Shown here: positions 49,593-58,688 of the stretch, in pieces
Position numbering within the stretch: the stretch's first letter is position 1
Layout of the letters: each line of letters starts with the position of its first letter
Assembly: GCA_021292165.1 (NCBI GenBank)
Contig: CM037879.1
Coordinates: forward strand, 281,121,772-281,185,771
DNA length: 64,000 bases
Origin: Shinisaurus crocodilurus
Lineage: Eukaryota; Chordata; Lepidosauria; Squamata; Shinisauridae
Direction: 5' to 3'
The notes under the pieces: model-generated
Seen by the model: the letters and a program-made list of their open reading frames with translations, nothing else
What the model was told of the DNA's origin: nothing
Database searches by the model: none
Program-made: the position numbers and the translations under genes

Positions 49593-49945
49593 TGGAACCC
49601 TCCTGCCCCAGTTAATGACCTCATACCATCTGAGCTTATGTGCCCTTATTGCTAAAGTCCATATTGCTAAGTGAGGAAACTATTATACCACAGTGCTTGA
49701 CCCATCTGTGAGAACGCTGGATTGTTATATGAGAATGGAACCTCCATGAACAAAGGCAGTATATCTTGAAGTACCAGATACAACTGGGGAAGATTGCACC
49801 CTGCTTGTAAGTTTCCAGGAGGCCTTTTTGGCTGCTGAACCAAAGATGGAACTTTGGTCTAATCCTGCAGGGCTCTACTTAGGTTTTTATGTTTCTTCCA
49901 GGTAAAGGTCCAGCAGCACACGTGGACTTTCAAGCATGTGTTTGT
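49593..49945. other. Unassigned sequence
   Basis: Short CR1-B-like words near 49840-49890 (GAACTTTGGTCTAATCCTGC, AGGGCTCTACTTAGG) suggest a remnant of that 3' end. The rest is unassigned. Confidence 0.35.
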
Positions 49946-50055
49946 TGTTGTGTCTTTAATAATGTTTTATTCTTTTATAATCCATTGTAAACCGCTTCAG
50001 GATTTTTTAAAAATCAGAAGCAGTTTATACATATTTCAAATAAATAAATATGTTC
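49946..50055 (+). mobile_element. L2-like LINE 3' end
   Basis: ATCCATTGTAAACCGCTTCA then AGAAGCAGTTTATACATATT and AAATAAATAAATA. Confidence 0.6.
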
Positions 50056-50334
50056 GTTGTTCTGCTTCCTGATTACTGTCTGGAGAAGACAGTGGCCCTT
50101 GAGAAGCTAGGCTACTCACAGCAGTTGTTATGGACTGGGATTTAAGTCACTTTTACTATAATTAGTATACCGGTTATTTATATTTGTTATTAGTATTTTA
50201 TTTAATTCCTAACTCAGTTTCTGGTAATTTCCTTGAATTTACTTTAAAAAAGGAAACAATGATGGACAAAAGATAGATAAAATTCATCCATACAATTTAA
50301 AACATTCATAAATCTCCCTGGCTATGATCACAAA
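50056..50334. other. Unassigned AT-rich sequence
   Basis: No recognised repeat. Confidence 0.3.
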
Positions 50335-50695
50335 GAGCTTTTCTACATGAGGCTGTTAATCCGCTGAATCTACTTTCGGTTTCATCGCAGAATTGAAATC
50401 CATGCTCTACCCATAGAGTTTTTCCTTTCCTACTTTTCTGCTACATAACCTATAGGTGGCACTGTACTGCAGTGGAATAAGGCAATTACACAAGTAGGGA
50501 AATAAGTTTTCTTTCACTTTCAGAAATAATACTCCATTTTGCCAGCTCTAATTTCTTTCTTTTTTTTAATTGGAAAGTGCTCTTAAAAAACAGAATCAAA
50601 ATTGGAGGGTCATGATGCCATCTAAAGAACCCATATACAACCATGAGTAAGCAGTGATGAGTGCACAATAAATGCCTCATGTAGGAAAGCTCAAA
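50335..50695. mobile_element. Family G TIR transposon, copy 1
   Basis: The left end GAGCTTTTCTACATGAGGCT mirrors the right end GCCTCATGTAGGAAAGCTC, a terminal inverted repeat of about 19 bp. The 360-bp interior matches 58328-58680 (GAGTTTTTCCTTTCCTACTT, TAATACTCCATTT, GTGCTCTTAAAAAACAGA). No coding capacity, superfamily unknown. Confidence 0.7.
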
Positions 50696-51074
50696 ATCAT
50701 AACACCACATTGGAATCACAGAACAGCAGAGCACATTTTCTACTACAGGACTTGGGAGGGAAGTGCCATCCTAAAGGCACCCAGAAAGAGGATAGTGAAG
50801 GGGGCAGATGAGGTTCCCTAGGCAGGGTGTTCCATTGACTGATGCCGCTATGAAAAAGTAAATTTTCGTTCACTTGGAATGATCATCTTAAGAATTATTT
50901 CCTCTATTTCCAATGCTCAGACTGTGAATACAATTATTTATGTATCCCAAAGGGCACCAGCCATGCACAAGGGGGAGATACCAACAGGTTTGTGGGAACC
51001 CCAAGGTTTTCAGAAGCACAAAATATCTTTGGGGGGGGGAGATGGTGGAGGAACTCCAAACCAGCCCTATGAGG
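50696..51074. other. Unassigned sequence
   Basis: No gene or repeat recognised. Confidence 0.3.
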
Positions 51075-51240
51075 ACTGAGCATGCTCAGTGGCCATGCAA
51101 TGCTGACTGTCTTTTGAGGGGAGGACACAGAAAACCAAGGTTGGGGGAGGAAGGGGAATAGAACAGAGTGAAGTGGCTGGAATCAGAAGCAGGGATGTTT
51201 TGTTGCAGGCCCCACCTGGATACTCCTGGTTCTCAAAAGC
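51075..51240. repeat. Family E dispersed repeat, copy 3
   Basis: GGACTGAGCATGCTCAGTGG, CCATGCAATGCTGACTGTC, GGGGGAGGAAGGGGAATAGA and GTTTTGTTGCAGGCCCCACC align with 56690-56880. Confidence 0.55.
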
Positions 51241-51590
51241 TGAAACCATCTATTTTTATAAGCGGTGGTTGGCACGATAAGTATAGGCTTCATCTAGCTA
51301 CTGAAGTCACCACCTGCTTTTAGTCCTTGAATAGCTTCGTTCCATGTCTGTGTTTGCTTTGGTTGGAGTCTACAGCAGATCGAAGATTATAGGTGCTTTG
51401 TATTACTGCAGTTTTGATCAGGGGATTTTCTGCATCAATCTTTACAACTTATATAAACTGCTTGGACGTGATTGTCCAAAGGTGACTCATTCCATTTTCA
51501 TTTTTATTTTTATTTTTGCAGAGTCATAGGCAAAGGAGAATCAGGGCTTAGTTAGTGCATAATTAGTGGGGTGGTAGGATTAAGCCAACC
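51241..51590. other. Unassigned sequence
   Basis: No recognised family. A short TTTTTATTTTTATT tract lies near 51500. Confidence 0.3.
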
Positions 51591-51664
51591 AATGGCTGGG
51601 GCATCCTGGGAGTTGTAGGCCAAAAACATCTGGGCTTCTGGGGACCCAAGGTTGGAGAACACTG
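51591..51664. mobile_element. Family A MITE, right half with insertion
   Basis: GGCTGGGGCATCCTGGGAGT, TGTAGGCCAAAAACATCTGG, six inserted bases (GCTTCT), then GGGACCCAAGGTTGGAGAAC and ACTG. The left arm is absent. Confidence 0.65.
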
Positions 51665-51827
51665 TCCTAGAGAAAGCCCCCAAATGAGCAGAAACACTCA
51701 TTTCTGAAAGGAAGCTCCACTGATCTGCCTCCTTCTAGAAACAAGCATTTCCACTCATTTTGGGCTGCCCCCAGAAGTGCTAAATTGTCATTGTGGGGGC
51801 CGCTTGCACAATGGAATCATAACAATA

Positions 51828-52485
51828 TAAAAACGTAACAAGAGCCATACTTGAACTGGCCAAGGGTCCGTCTAGTCCAGCATTCTGTTCACACAGTGGC
51901 CAACCAGCTGCCCACAGGAAACACACAAGCAGAACATGAGTGCAACAGCACCCTCCTGCCCATGTTCCCCAGCAACTGGAGTACATGGGCATACTGCCTC
52001 TGACACTGGAGGTAGCATATAGCCATCAGGACTAGTAGTCACTGATAGCCTTATCCTCCAGGAATTTGTCCAATCCCCTTTTAAAGCCCTCCAACCAAGT
52101 TGGTGGTCATCACTCCATCTTGTGGAAGTGAATTCCATAGCTGAACTCTGCACTGGGTGAAGAAGGACTTCCTTTTATCTGTCCTGAATCTGCCACCAAT
52201 CAGCTTCCCACTGGGTTCTAGTATCTCCCATTGGGTTCTAGTATTATGAGAGAGGGAGGAAAATGTCTCCCTATCCACTTTCTCCACACCATGCATAATT
52301 TTTTACACCACTATCATGTCTCTCCTTACTCACCATTTTTCTAAGCTAAACAATCCCAGCTGTTGTAACTCTCCTCATAGGGGAGTTGCTCCAGCCCCTT
52401 GATCATTTTAGTTACCCTTTTCTGCACTTTTTTCAACTCTACAATATCCTTTTTAAGGTGTGGTGACCAGAACTGTACACAGTAT
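51828..52485 (-). mobile_element. CR1-like LINE 3' part (subfamily CR1-B), longest copy
   Basis: The minus strand holds, from 5' to 3', an ORF2 C-terminal part (TEYCVQFWSPHLKKDI at about 52480, MHGVEKVDRETFSSLSHNTR, FRTDKRKSFFTQCRVQLWN) and the 3' UTR with the 3' end near 51828. Stops and indels are present. Confidence 0.8.
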
Positions 52486-52590
52486 TCTGTAGTATTCCAT
52501 AGATCTGAAGGGCACAGGAGAATCGGCCGGGGTGTCAACACCCTGTTAGATACTCCTGCAGGTGACGTCAATAGTACATAAAGCAGGCCA

Positions 52591-52740
52591 CATGCTGAAG
52601 CTAAGCAGGTATGAGCCGGGCCAGTGCTTGGATGAGTGACTACCTGGGATACCCACATCTGTTCTCCTGCATTGAGCAGGGGGTTGGACTCGATGGCCTT
52701 GTAGGCCCCTTCCAACTGTACTATTCTATGATTCTATGAT
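52591..52740 (+). mobile_element. 5S rRNA-derived SINE with CR1 tail, copy 2
   Basis: GCTGAAGCTAAGCAGGTATG, AGCCGGGCCAGTGCTTGGAT and GAGTGACTACCTGGGATACC follow 5S rRNA from box A to box C. The CR1 tail is CCTGCATTGAGCAGGGGGTT to ATTCTATGATTCTATGAT. Confidence 0.75.
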
Positions 52741-52749
52741 ACTGGCCTA

Positions 52750-53270
52750 TACATCCTAAAGAGTTTAATAGGGCTTACTCACAAATAAGCAAGCATAGGC
52801 TTGTGTAGCCCTTCCACCATCCTGTCTGGGTCCAACTGCTGTCTGGCTCTTCTCCTTCCACCTGGTTGCCTCAGAGGGAGAGGTGAGACAGCAAGGACTC
52901 CTCCATTGGCCCTGCTCAGCTGGGACCTATTGTCACTTGGCTTCTTCCCTCCTAGACCTGCCTCCATCTGCAGCCATTCCACCGAGCTGCTCCAGGTGGA
53001 GAGGTATGTATGTGACAGTCAGCCCCCCTCCATCGGCTTGGCTGGTACAAACTGCCTTTTTGCCCCTCCCCACCCAGAACTCTCTCCTGCCCTGGCCATT
53101 CCATCTGGCCATTATGCAATGCAGCCGCACCTGGATCTTCTTATTTTTCTCTTCCCTCCCCTTCCCTTTTGTGTCGTGACTATTGTGAGCCATTATTTTA
53201 AACTGTGAACCACCTTAAGTTCATTGGCAGAAAGTTTCTATAAAAATACAGCAAAGAATAAAATAGGTTT
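52750..53270 (+). other. Family C end, then an unclassified element with LINE-like 3' end
   Basis: CATCCTAAAGAGTTTAATAG and GCTTACTCACAAATAAGC at 52750-52795 are family C-like. The following 470 bp end ACTGTGAACCACCTTAAGTT then CATTGGCAGAAAGTTTCTAT, a LINE-type 3' terminus. The 135-codon frame 52801-53208 has no recognisable domain. Confidence 0.4.
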
Positions 53271-53399
53271 CTCTTGTCTTGGGGGAGAGGGGATACTTAA
53301 GATGATCAAAATAATGATGACATTTCTTCTAAGATGCAGTACCGTTTCCCTCCCGGCACATAAGTACTTTATTCTTGCCAAATGCAGGGCATTTTCTTT

Positions 53400-53750
53400 G
53401 TCAAAACATTGCGCAGGGATATAATTTAGTTCTTTGAGCGTGGCTCTTATTGTCGTTGTCTGTGTGTCTGTTTCTCTTAGGGTCCACTTTCTATTATCTG
53501 CGATCTCTGTTTTGTTCAGATAAATTCCAGGGAGAGTATATTTGCTGCCTATTCTCTCCGGAGCCTGTTCGGTGAGAAAGGGTTCTTGGCGAGACAATTA
53601 CAACGCAGCTCGCTTTTTCAGAGATGTGAATTTCAGCATTCTGAAGGTTATAAATTGTTCTTTATCAAGGGGCCACTTAAAAAAAGAAAAAGAAAATGCA
53701 GCATCTGGCTTAAAATGTATAATTAAAGACCTCGGGTAAGCCATAAAGAG
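53400..53750. other. Repeat-poor island, possible conserved non-coding element
   Basis: No recognised repeat. It contains TTTGTCAAAACATTGCGCAG, GAGACAATTACAACGCAGC and AAAATGTATAATTAAAGACC. No long frame. Enhancer-like by appearance only. Confidence 0.3.
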
Positions 53751-54378
53751 CTCCGTTCCCCAGAAGAACAAGTACTTGAGACTTATCTTATGATCCCACT
53801 TTGCTTACATATGAACCCAGATGGATGGGGTTGCTGCTTCTCTACAGCCTTCAGCCATGTTTATGGAAGCAGAGATGAGTGGGCGTAGCAAAACGAGAGG
53901 CCTGCGGAGTGCTATTTGGCCGGTTTTGGCTTTTTTCTGCCCAGCAGCAGTTGGCAGAGTGGAGGACCAGCTTCCGACGCTGAGCAATGATGAATGCGGG
54001 AGTGGGGGGGAATTACCAAAGGACGATCCGTGGTGATGACACAGGCGCTGGGGGAGGCTGCTATTTCCACACTGTTCAGGTTTACAGCTGCTGGATGGAC
54101 CAGCAGTTCCCAGCAAGGACCACTGATGTCGGCTTCTGTATGTGAAATAGGTGTGTGGGGTGTGTGTGTGTCACCATGCCATCCTTCTCCTCAGGCAGCA
54201 AAATGTCTTTGGCCAACCCTTTCACTCAAGCCTGTACGAAGCTGAAGTAGCAAGTCATGTGCTCCTTCCTCATGACTCCCTCTGGTAAGGCCATGGGGAC
54301 GTCCTCCCCCATTCCGTGGCAGAACCTTGCCAGTGAACCATGTACAAGCCACTGCTGTGCGGATGGTCGGCTAGGAGA
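53751..54378. other. Unassigned; includes a family N fragment
   Basis: CTCCTCAGGCAGCAAAATGT at about 54189-54208 and CTTTGGCCAACCCTTTCACT are a family N end. The remainder is unassigned and codes for nothing recognisable. Confidence 0.4.
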
Positions 54379-54890
54379 TGTGATCGATGAGTCCCCTCAA
54401 CTCGACTCGTTCCATTTTTTTTCGACGGGACTCGAGCAAGATCGTCACATTGGGCTTGACGAGTCTCTGCTGTCCAGAAGAGCGCGTCCGGTGAAGACTA
54501 TGAAGCGGCGCCGCTGCTCGGCATTACACTACTGCCAGCCCAACGACGTGTTGCATTTATTGTGATGTGCTGTTGTGGGGGGGTGGTTAGGTCAGACATT
54601 TGGTTGCTCCTGCCACCTGGGGAGTTCCCTGCTCCTAGCCTGCCTGTTATTTGGGTTTTGCTGTCTGTCTTGCCAAAATCATTAGTTTTGAATAAAAGGA
54701 CACTTGTGCAGAATTTATTTACACACATCTTAAGTCTATTTGTTGGGGAACCCCATGATTGAATAGGACTCGTGGATCGTTTTGAGTGCTCGAATCGTGA
54801 TGGATTCACCTTTTTCAAGGATCAGACTCGGATCGAGACTGGTCCAAAGCTCTGACTCGAGCGTCTATACACGGACTTTAACACCCGCTG
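54379..54890. other. CpG-rich unclassified segment, possibly a DNA transposon
   Basis: GATGAGTCCCCTCAACTCGA, CGACGGGACTCGAGCAAGAT near the left and GGATCAGACTCGGATCGAGA, CTCTGACTCGAGCGTC near the right share ACTCGA/GACTCGAG words in both orientations. The middle (54560-54760) is different in composition and contains GAATAAAAGGACAC. The ends are not defined. Confidence 0.3.
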
Positions 54891-55059
54891 TGTTGGTATA
54901 GTAGGTTTTTTTAGGCTGCTTTTCCTCTCATATCCTAACACCTCTCTTCCTCTGCCCCACGTGTGTCTTTGCTGCAACACCTGGGAATCACCAACCTCAC
55001 CCTGTTAAAATAGTTATCATGTCCACAGTGTCTTAACGGAATGAAATGGGAGGGGAATC

Positions 55060-55605
55060 AATGTTGTCCTGTTCCATCTCAACCATGATTGAGACACTGT
55101 CTTTAAAAGAGTGTCAAGTGCTAACGCTGGAGGTAATATGCTAAGCTTTAATCATCTGTTTTGGCAATGTCCAGTAGTTTCCTCTTTTTGGGACGAGATT
55201 ATAATATGGATAAACTTGGTATTGGAACACTCTTTACTGATGCGCACGTTCTTGATCTGTCGATCTGTTTCTTGGAAGTTAACGCATGGTCAACATAAAT
55301 GGGTTTTCCACGGCCTTTTGACAGCTAAAAGACGAATATTACAACATTGGAAGGATAAATGCTCACCTCCTATGATGCAATGGATTGAGAGCCTAATAAC
55401 ACTTTCAACATTTGAACAGATGGCATACAGACGCCACTCTCGAATGGATGCATACATGGATATTTTGTCTGCTTTTGTTGAAGCTTATGTATAATTTATA
55501 TATTCAAATCTATAGTAGTTACATGTATATTTCTCCTTTTTTATGGTTTTGTTTTGTTGAAACTTACAGTAAAAATATTTTTTTTAAAAAAAGACACCTT
55601 GGAAA
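55060..55605 (+). mobile_element. L1/Tx1-like LINE ORF2 C-terminus and 3' end
   Basis: The frame 55111-55494 encodes NHLFWQCPVVSSFWDEIIIW (the His/Cys segment H..W.CP....FW, found near the end of L1/Tx1 ORF2), then LTAKRRILQHWKDKCSPPMM and QWIESLITLSTFEQMAYRRH, ending in a stop at 55494. The 3' UTR is short and ends in a T/A run at 55577-55592. The last 115 codons are open, so the copy is fairly young though 5'-truncated. Related fragments lie at 31045-31290 and 40390-40480. Confidence 0.75.
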
Positions 55606-55751
55606 TCATCACTCCCACTAATAGCCAACTTGGAGGCAGAGTGCCAACAGCTTTGAGCCAAAACAGGCCACTGAGAAACAAGAGGGAACTATCAGTATGC
55701 TTGAGGGAACTCCTAGCTTTGCACAGGTCCATCAGATCTTTGGACGCAGGA

Positions 55752-55848
55752 GTGGGAAATCCAGGGGAGGCTGGTGACTCCTATTTCAGTGGGGCTCCTA
55801 ATCCTTTGCAGCTTTTATTTGGAGCTATTTATTAATAGGAGCTATTTA
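55752..55848. mobile_element. Family F element, left half
   Basis: CCAGGGGAGGCTGGTGACTC, TTTCAGTGGGGCTCCTAATC and AATAGGAGCTATTTA match the left arm at 22444-22525. Interrupted by an LTR at 55849. Confidence 0.65.
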
Positions 55849-56516
55849 TGTTGGTGCGCGTGTGCGTGAGCAGCAGAGTGCGTGTGCGCATGGGAGATTT
55901 AAAATCCTGTCTGTGTGCTAGCAGAGGCCTGTTATTCCACACACAGATCTTCCAGATCTCAGCTCCCCCCTTTTCGCAGCGTGCAGCGTGTTGTGAAGAT
56001 GCCAGCCCAGCCTGCCTGTAATCCAACTTGCTTCCAGCTTCCCCGTTTGCAGATTAATCCATGGAGTCAGGAAACACTCTGTAACACCACAGGTCTAATT
56101 CTATCTGTTTATTCACTTAGCAAGTAAAGTTCTACAGAGTATACATTTCCTAGTTACAGTCCATGTGCAGAGTATAAATGCATAGCAAGCATTACATCCA
56201 GTGGAGTAAGTTGAGCTTCACTCCACCTCAGCAAAGAAGTTACATTGTTGCAGTGACAAAAGTCCAGCAAGAAGAACAAAGGAGAAGAGAGAAAGCAGTC
56301 CTGCCTCTCTCTAAGATGGCTTCAGACAGAAAACAAGTTAGCACGTCATCAGAACATACAAACCATGTGACTAGCTCATAATGCTCCCACGCTCTAGGCT
56401 TCCCATGCGAAAAACACGAGAACCCAGAAAGACATAACAAACTTGTTTACAGCCATTCTGTTCTTTCCATGTGTAAACAGTGTGCTACAGCTGGTGAAGT
56501 GATACATATCACAACA
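55849..56516 (-). mobile_element. Solo LTR (668 bp) nested in family F, perfect 5-bp duplication
   Basis: Plus-strand ends TGTTGGTGCGCG and ATATCACAACA, with ATTTA on both sides (55844-55848 and 56517-56521). On the minus strand, GCATTTATACTC is a possible TATA region and GTGAATAAACAG a polyadenylation signal in the correct order, so the LTR points to the minus strand. No internal genes remain. The family F arms resume exactly on either side. An old LTR retrotransposon or endogenous retrovirus relic, class undetermined. Confidence 0.75.
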
Positions 56517-56665
56517 ATTTATGGTGCTGAACTCCACCCCCAAAATAGGTTCACCACCATGGAGCACCATGGATAGCTCCTATAAAACTCCAAATAAAAG
56601 CAGCAATGGATTAGGAGCCCCACCGAAATAGGAGTCACCAGCCTCCACTGGGGAAACCTATTGGT
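56517..56665. mobile_element. Family F element, right half
   Basis: ATGGTGCTGAACTCCACCCC, GGATAGCTCCTATAAAACTC and GGAGCCCCACCGAAATAGGA, the mirror of the left half at 55752-55848. Confidence 0.65.
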
Positions 56666-56684
56666 GAAAAACTCCTAAAACAGC

Positions 56685-56885
56685 CAAATGAGGACTGAGC
56701 ATGCTCAGTGGCTGTGGAATGCCAAGGAGCAGTTAGATGATCCCCTCTCCTGCCTGAAAACTGGGGTGGGGGGAGAAGGAATGGAGCAGACTGTTCTGGA
56801 AGAGGGCATGGCTAGCTGACTAGAACCCTGAACAGGAGTAGCTCGCACGGCAACATTTTGTTGCAGTTTCCACTTGTAGTACTAC
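56685..56885. repeat. Family E dispersed repeat, copy 4
   Basis: GGACTGAGCATGCTCAGTGG, GGAATGCCAAGGAGCAG, GGAAGAGGGCATGGCTAGCT and CAACATTTTGTTGCAG. Confidence 0.55.
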
Positions 56886-57330
56886 CTGTAGTCATAGTCA
56901 TCCTCTTCATACTGTTTTATTGTTTTAACTGCTTTTTATTTATTTTTTGACTACCAGCCACCCTGAGAGCAGAGCATACTTCTTTTTAAATCATCGTGAT
57001 CATTGTCGCAGGCAGCTAGGGGTGCTTTACTTCTGAAGGAGCTTGGTCAGTGATAGTTCTGGCTGTCATTCATCTAGCAATAAGTGTTGCTAGGATGCCT
57101 CAGAGATGGGAGTGAGGGATGGTGGGCCAGGAGTCTCAGCTCCTGTCCTTCTAAAGTAGCTGGCCAGCAAGTTCTGCTGCAACTGATGGCACTTCTTCCA
57201 CATTTAACAATTGATTTGTAAGCTTGGCAGTGTGGGGGCGGTACAGGGGCACTGGGGCGGTGCTAGGTGCTGAAAAGGCCCACAGGACAACAAAAAAAAG
57301 TGCAAACTTGCATATGCTAATTTACATATG
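56886..57330. other. Unassigned sequence
   Basis: TATTGTTTTAACTGCTTTTT then GACTACCAGCCACCCTGAGA at 56925-56975 is possibly a LINE 3' end. The rest is unassigned. Confidence 0.35.
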
Positions 57331-57338
57331 CTCTAAAG

Positions 57339-57474
57339 CAGGGCTCTCCAACCTTGGGTCCCCAGATGTTGCTGGACTACAGCTCCCAGAATCCCTTGCC
57401 ATTAGCCATGCTGGCTGGGTATGCTGGGAGCTGTAGGCCAGCGACATCTGGGGACCCAAGGTTGGGGAGCCCTG
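57339..57474. mobile_element. Family A/A' hAT-like MITE
   Basis: CAGGGCTCTCCAACCTTGGG to GGTTGGGGAGCCCTG, a 136-bp hairpin intermediate between families A and A' (CAGATGTTGCTGGACTACAG in the arm). The flanks CTCTAAAG and CTCTAATG agree at seven of eight positions. Confidence 0.8.
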
Positions 57475-57889
57475 CTCTAATGTCTCTCTGTGTGTGTGTA
57501 TAAAGGGCCTTGTCTCCTAAGGATACCCCTATTTGTAAAAAAAGGGATGCTTGGACAGGGGAGAGGAGGGCATTTGATTTCAGAAGAAAAACTCAGGCAG
57601 AAAGATTCAATGGGCAGGGGGGCAGCAGGAGGTGAAGCACATGTGGGCAAAAGGCCAGCTAATCCAGGGGGATCAGATGCAGCAGAGATCATCAGGGCCC
57701 CTGCACCTTTATTTCAGCAAGTGCCCATGGACAGCAGGGTGGTGGGGCAGGTGGCCTCCCAGAGATTCGGGGCTCCACATGAAAGATTGGGGCTCTAGCC
57801 CTAGTGGGCGGTCCCAGGACACAGCCTCTTCAGGGGAGCCTCTCAGAAGGCTGGGTTCGCCCCAGTGAACTCCAATAACTGCCACCCAT
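57475..57889. other. Unassigned sequence
   Basis: GC-rich, with small overlapping frames and no recognisable domain. Confidence 0.3.
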
Positions 57890-58327
57890 TCTAAACTCTC
57901 TGGATGAGAACCACGTCACTTGACTACCACACTACCAACTACTGCGAAATAAATGTAAAGTGTGGTGTAAAATAGCAGTACAAAGCAGTAGAGGTGCAGC
58001 GGTGAGCATTATTTTTCTTTTCTTCAGAAATCTTTCAGATTTAACAGTAGCGCACTATTTATAATAGCAGATTTGTGCCTCTCAAGTGTAATTTATTTTG
58101 TCAGGCATTTCCCGACTCCCATAAAAGATGTCATTCACAACGATTCCCCCTGCCCTCCAGAGGGCCATGTGAGGGCTAAAATGATTCCTGGTTAAACTCT
58201 CTTGGCTTTATTTTGTGAAAGTTTGAATGATACACTGTATTCTACCCTTGGACCGTTAACAGAGGATTTGACTGTATTTAGAGACCGGCAATATGAAGAC
58301 CTTGCCAGTGCCCCTCTTAGTAGAGGG
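57890..58327. other. Repeat-poor island, possible conserved non-coding element
   Basis: No recognised repeat. AT-rich with GTAGCGCACTATTTATAATA, GTGTAATTTATTTTGTCAGG and CATAAAAGATGTCATTC. No sustained frame. Confidence 0.3.
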
Positions 58328-58688
58328 CTTTTCTACACGAGGCTGATAATCTGCTGTATCTACTTTTGGTTTTGTCAGAGAATACAGATCCGAGGTCTAT
58401 ACAAAGAGTTTTTCCTTTCCTGTTTTTCTGCTACATGAGCTCTAGGTGGCGCTGTACTATAGCAGAATAACGCAGTTACACAAGTACGGAAACACCTTTT
58501 CTTTCGCTTCCAGGAATAATACTCCATTTCCCCTGCTCTAAAAAAAAAAGAAAGAAAAGAACCTGGAAAGTGCTCTTAAAAAACAGAGGTGAAACTGGAG
58601 GGCTACAATGTCATCTAAAGAACCCATAAACAACTGTGGGTAAAGAAAGAGAAGTGCTCAATAAATGTAGAAAAGCTCATGGTCCTTT
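58328..58688. mobile_element. Family G TIR transposon, copy 2
   Basis: Aligns end to end with 50335-50695. The left end is GGGCTTTTCTACACGAGGCT. The right inverted repeat is shortened to ATGTAGAAAAGCTC. Confidence 0.65.

Noticed and set aside
52591..52740. Functional 5S rRNA gene
   Set aside because: Only part of 5S is present, it is diverged, and it is fused to a CR1 tail, so it is a SINE head.
53464..53490. Possible splice acceptor TTTCTCTTAGG as part of an exon
   Set aside because: No open frame with a matching donor follows; treated as chance within a repeat-free island.
55111..55494. Independent 127-codon host gene
   Set aside because: The protein matches the C-terminus of L1/Tx1 ORF2 and a second copy exists at 31 kb.
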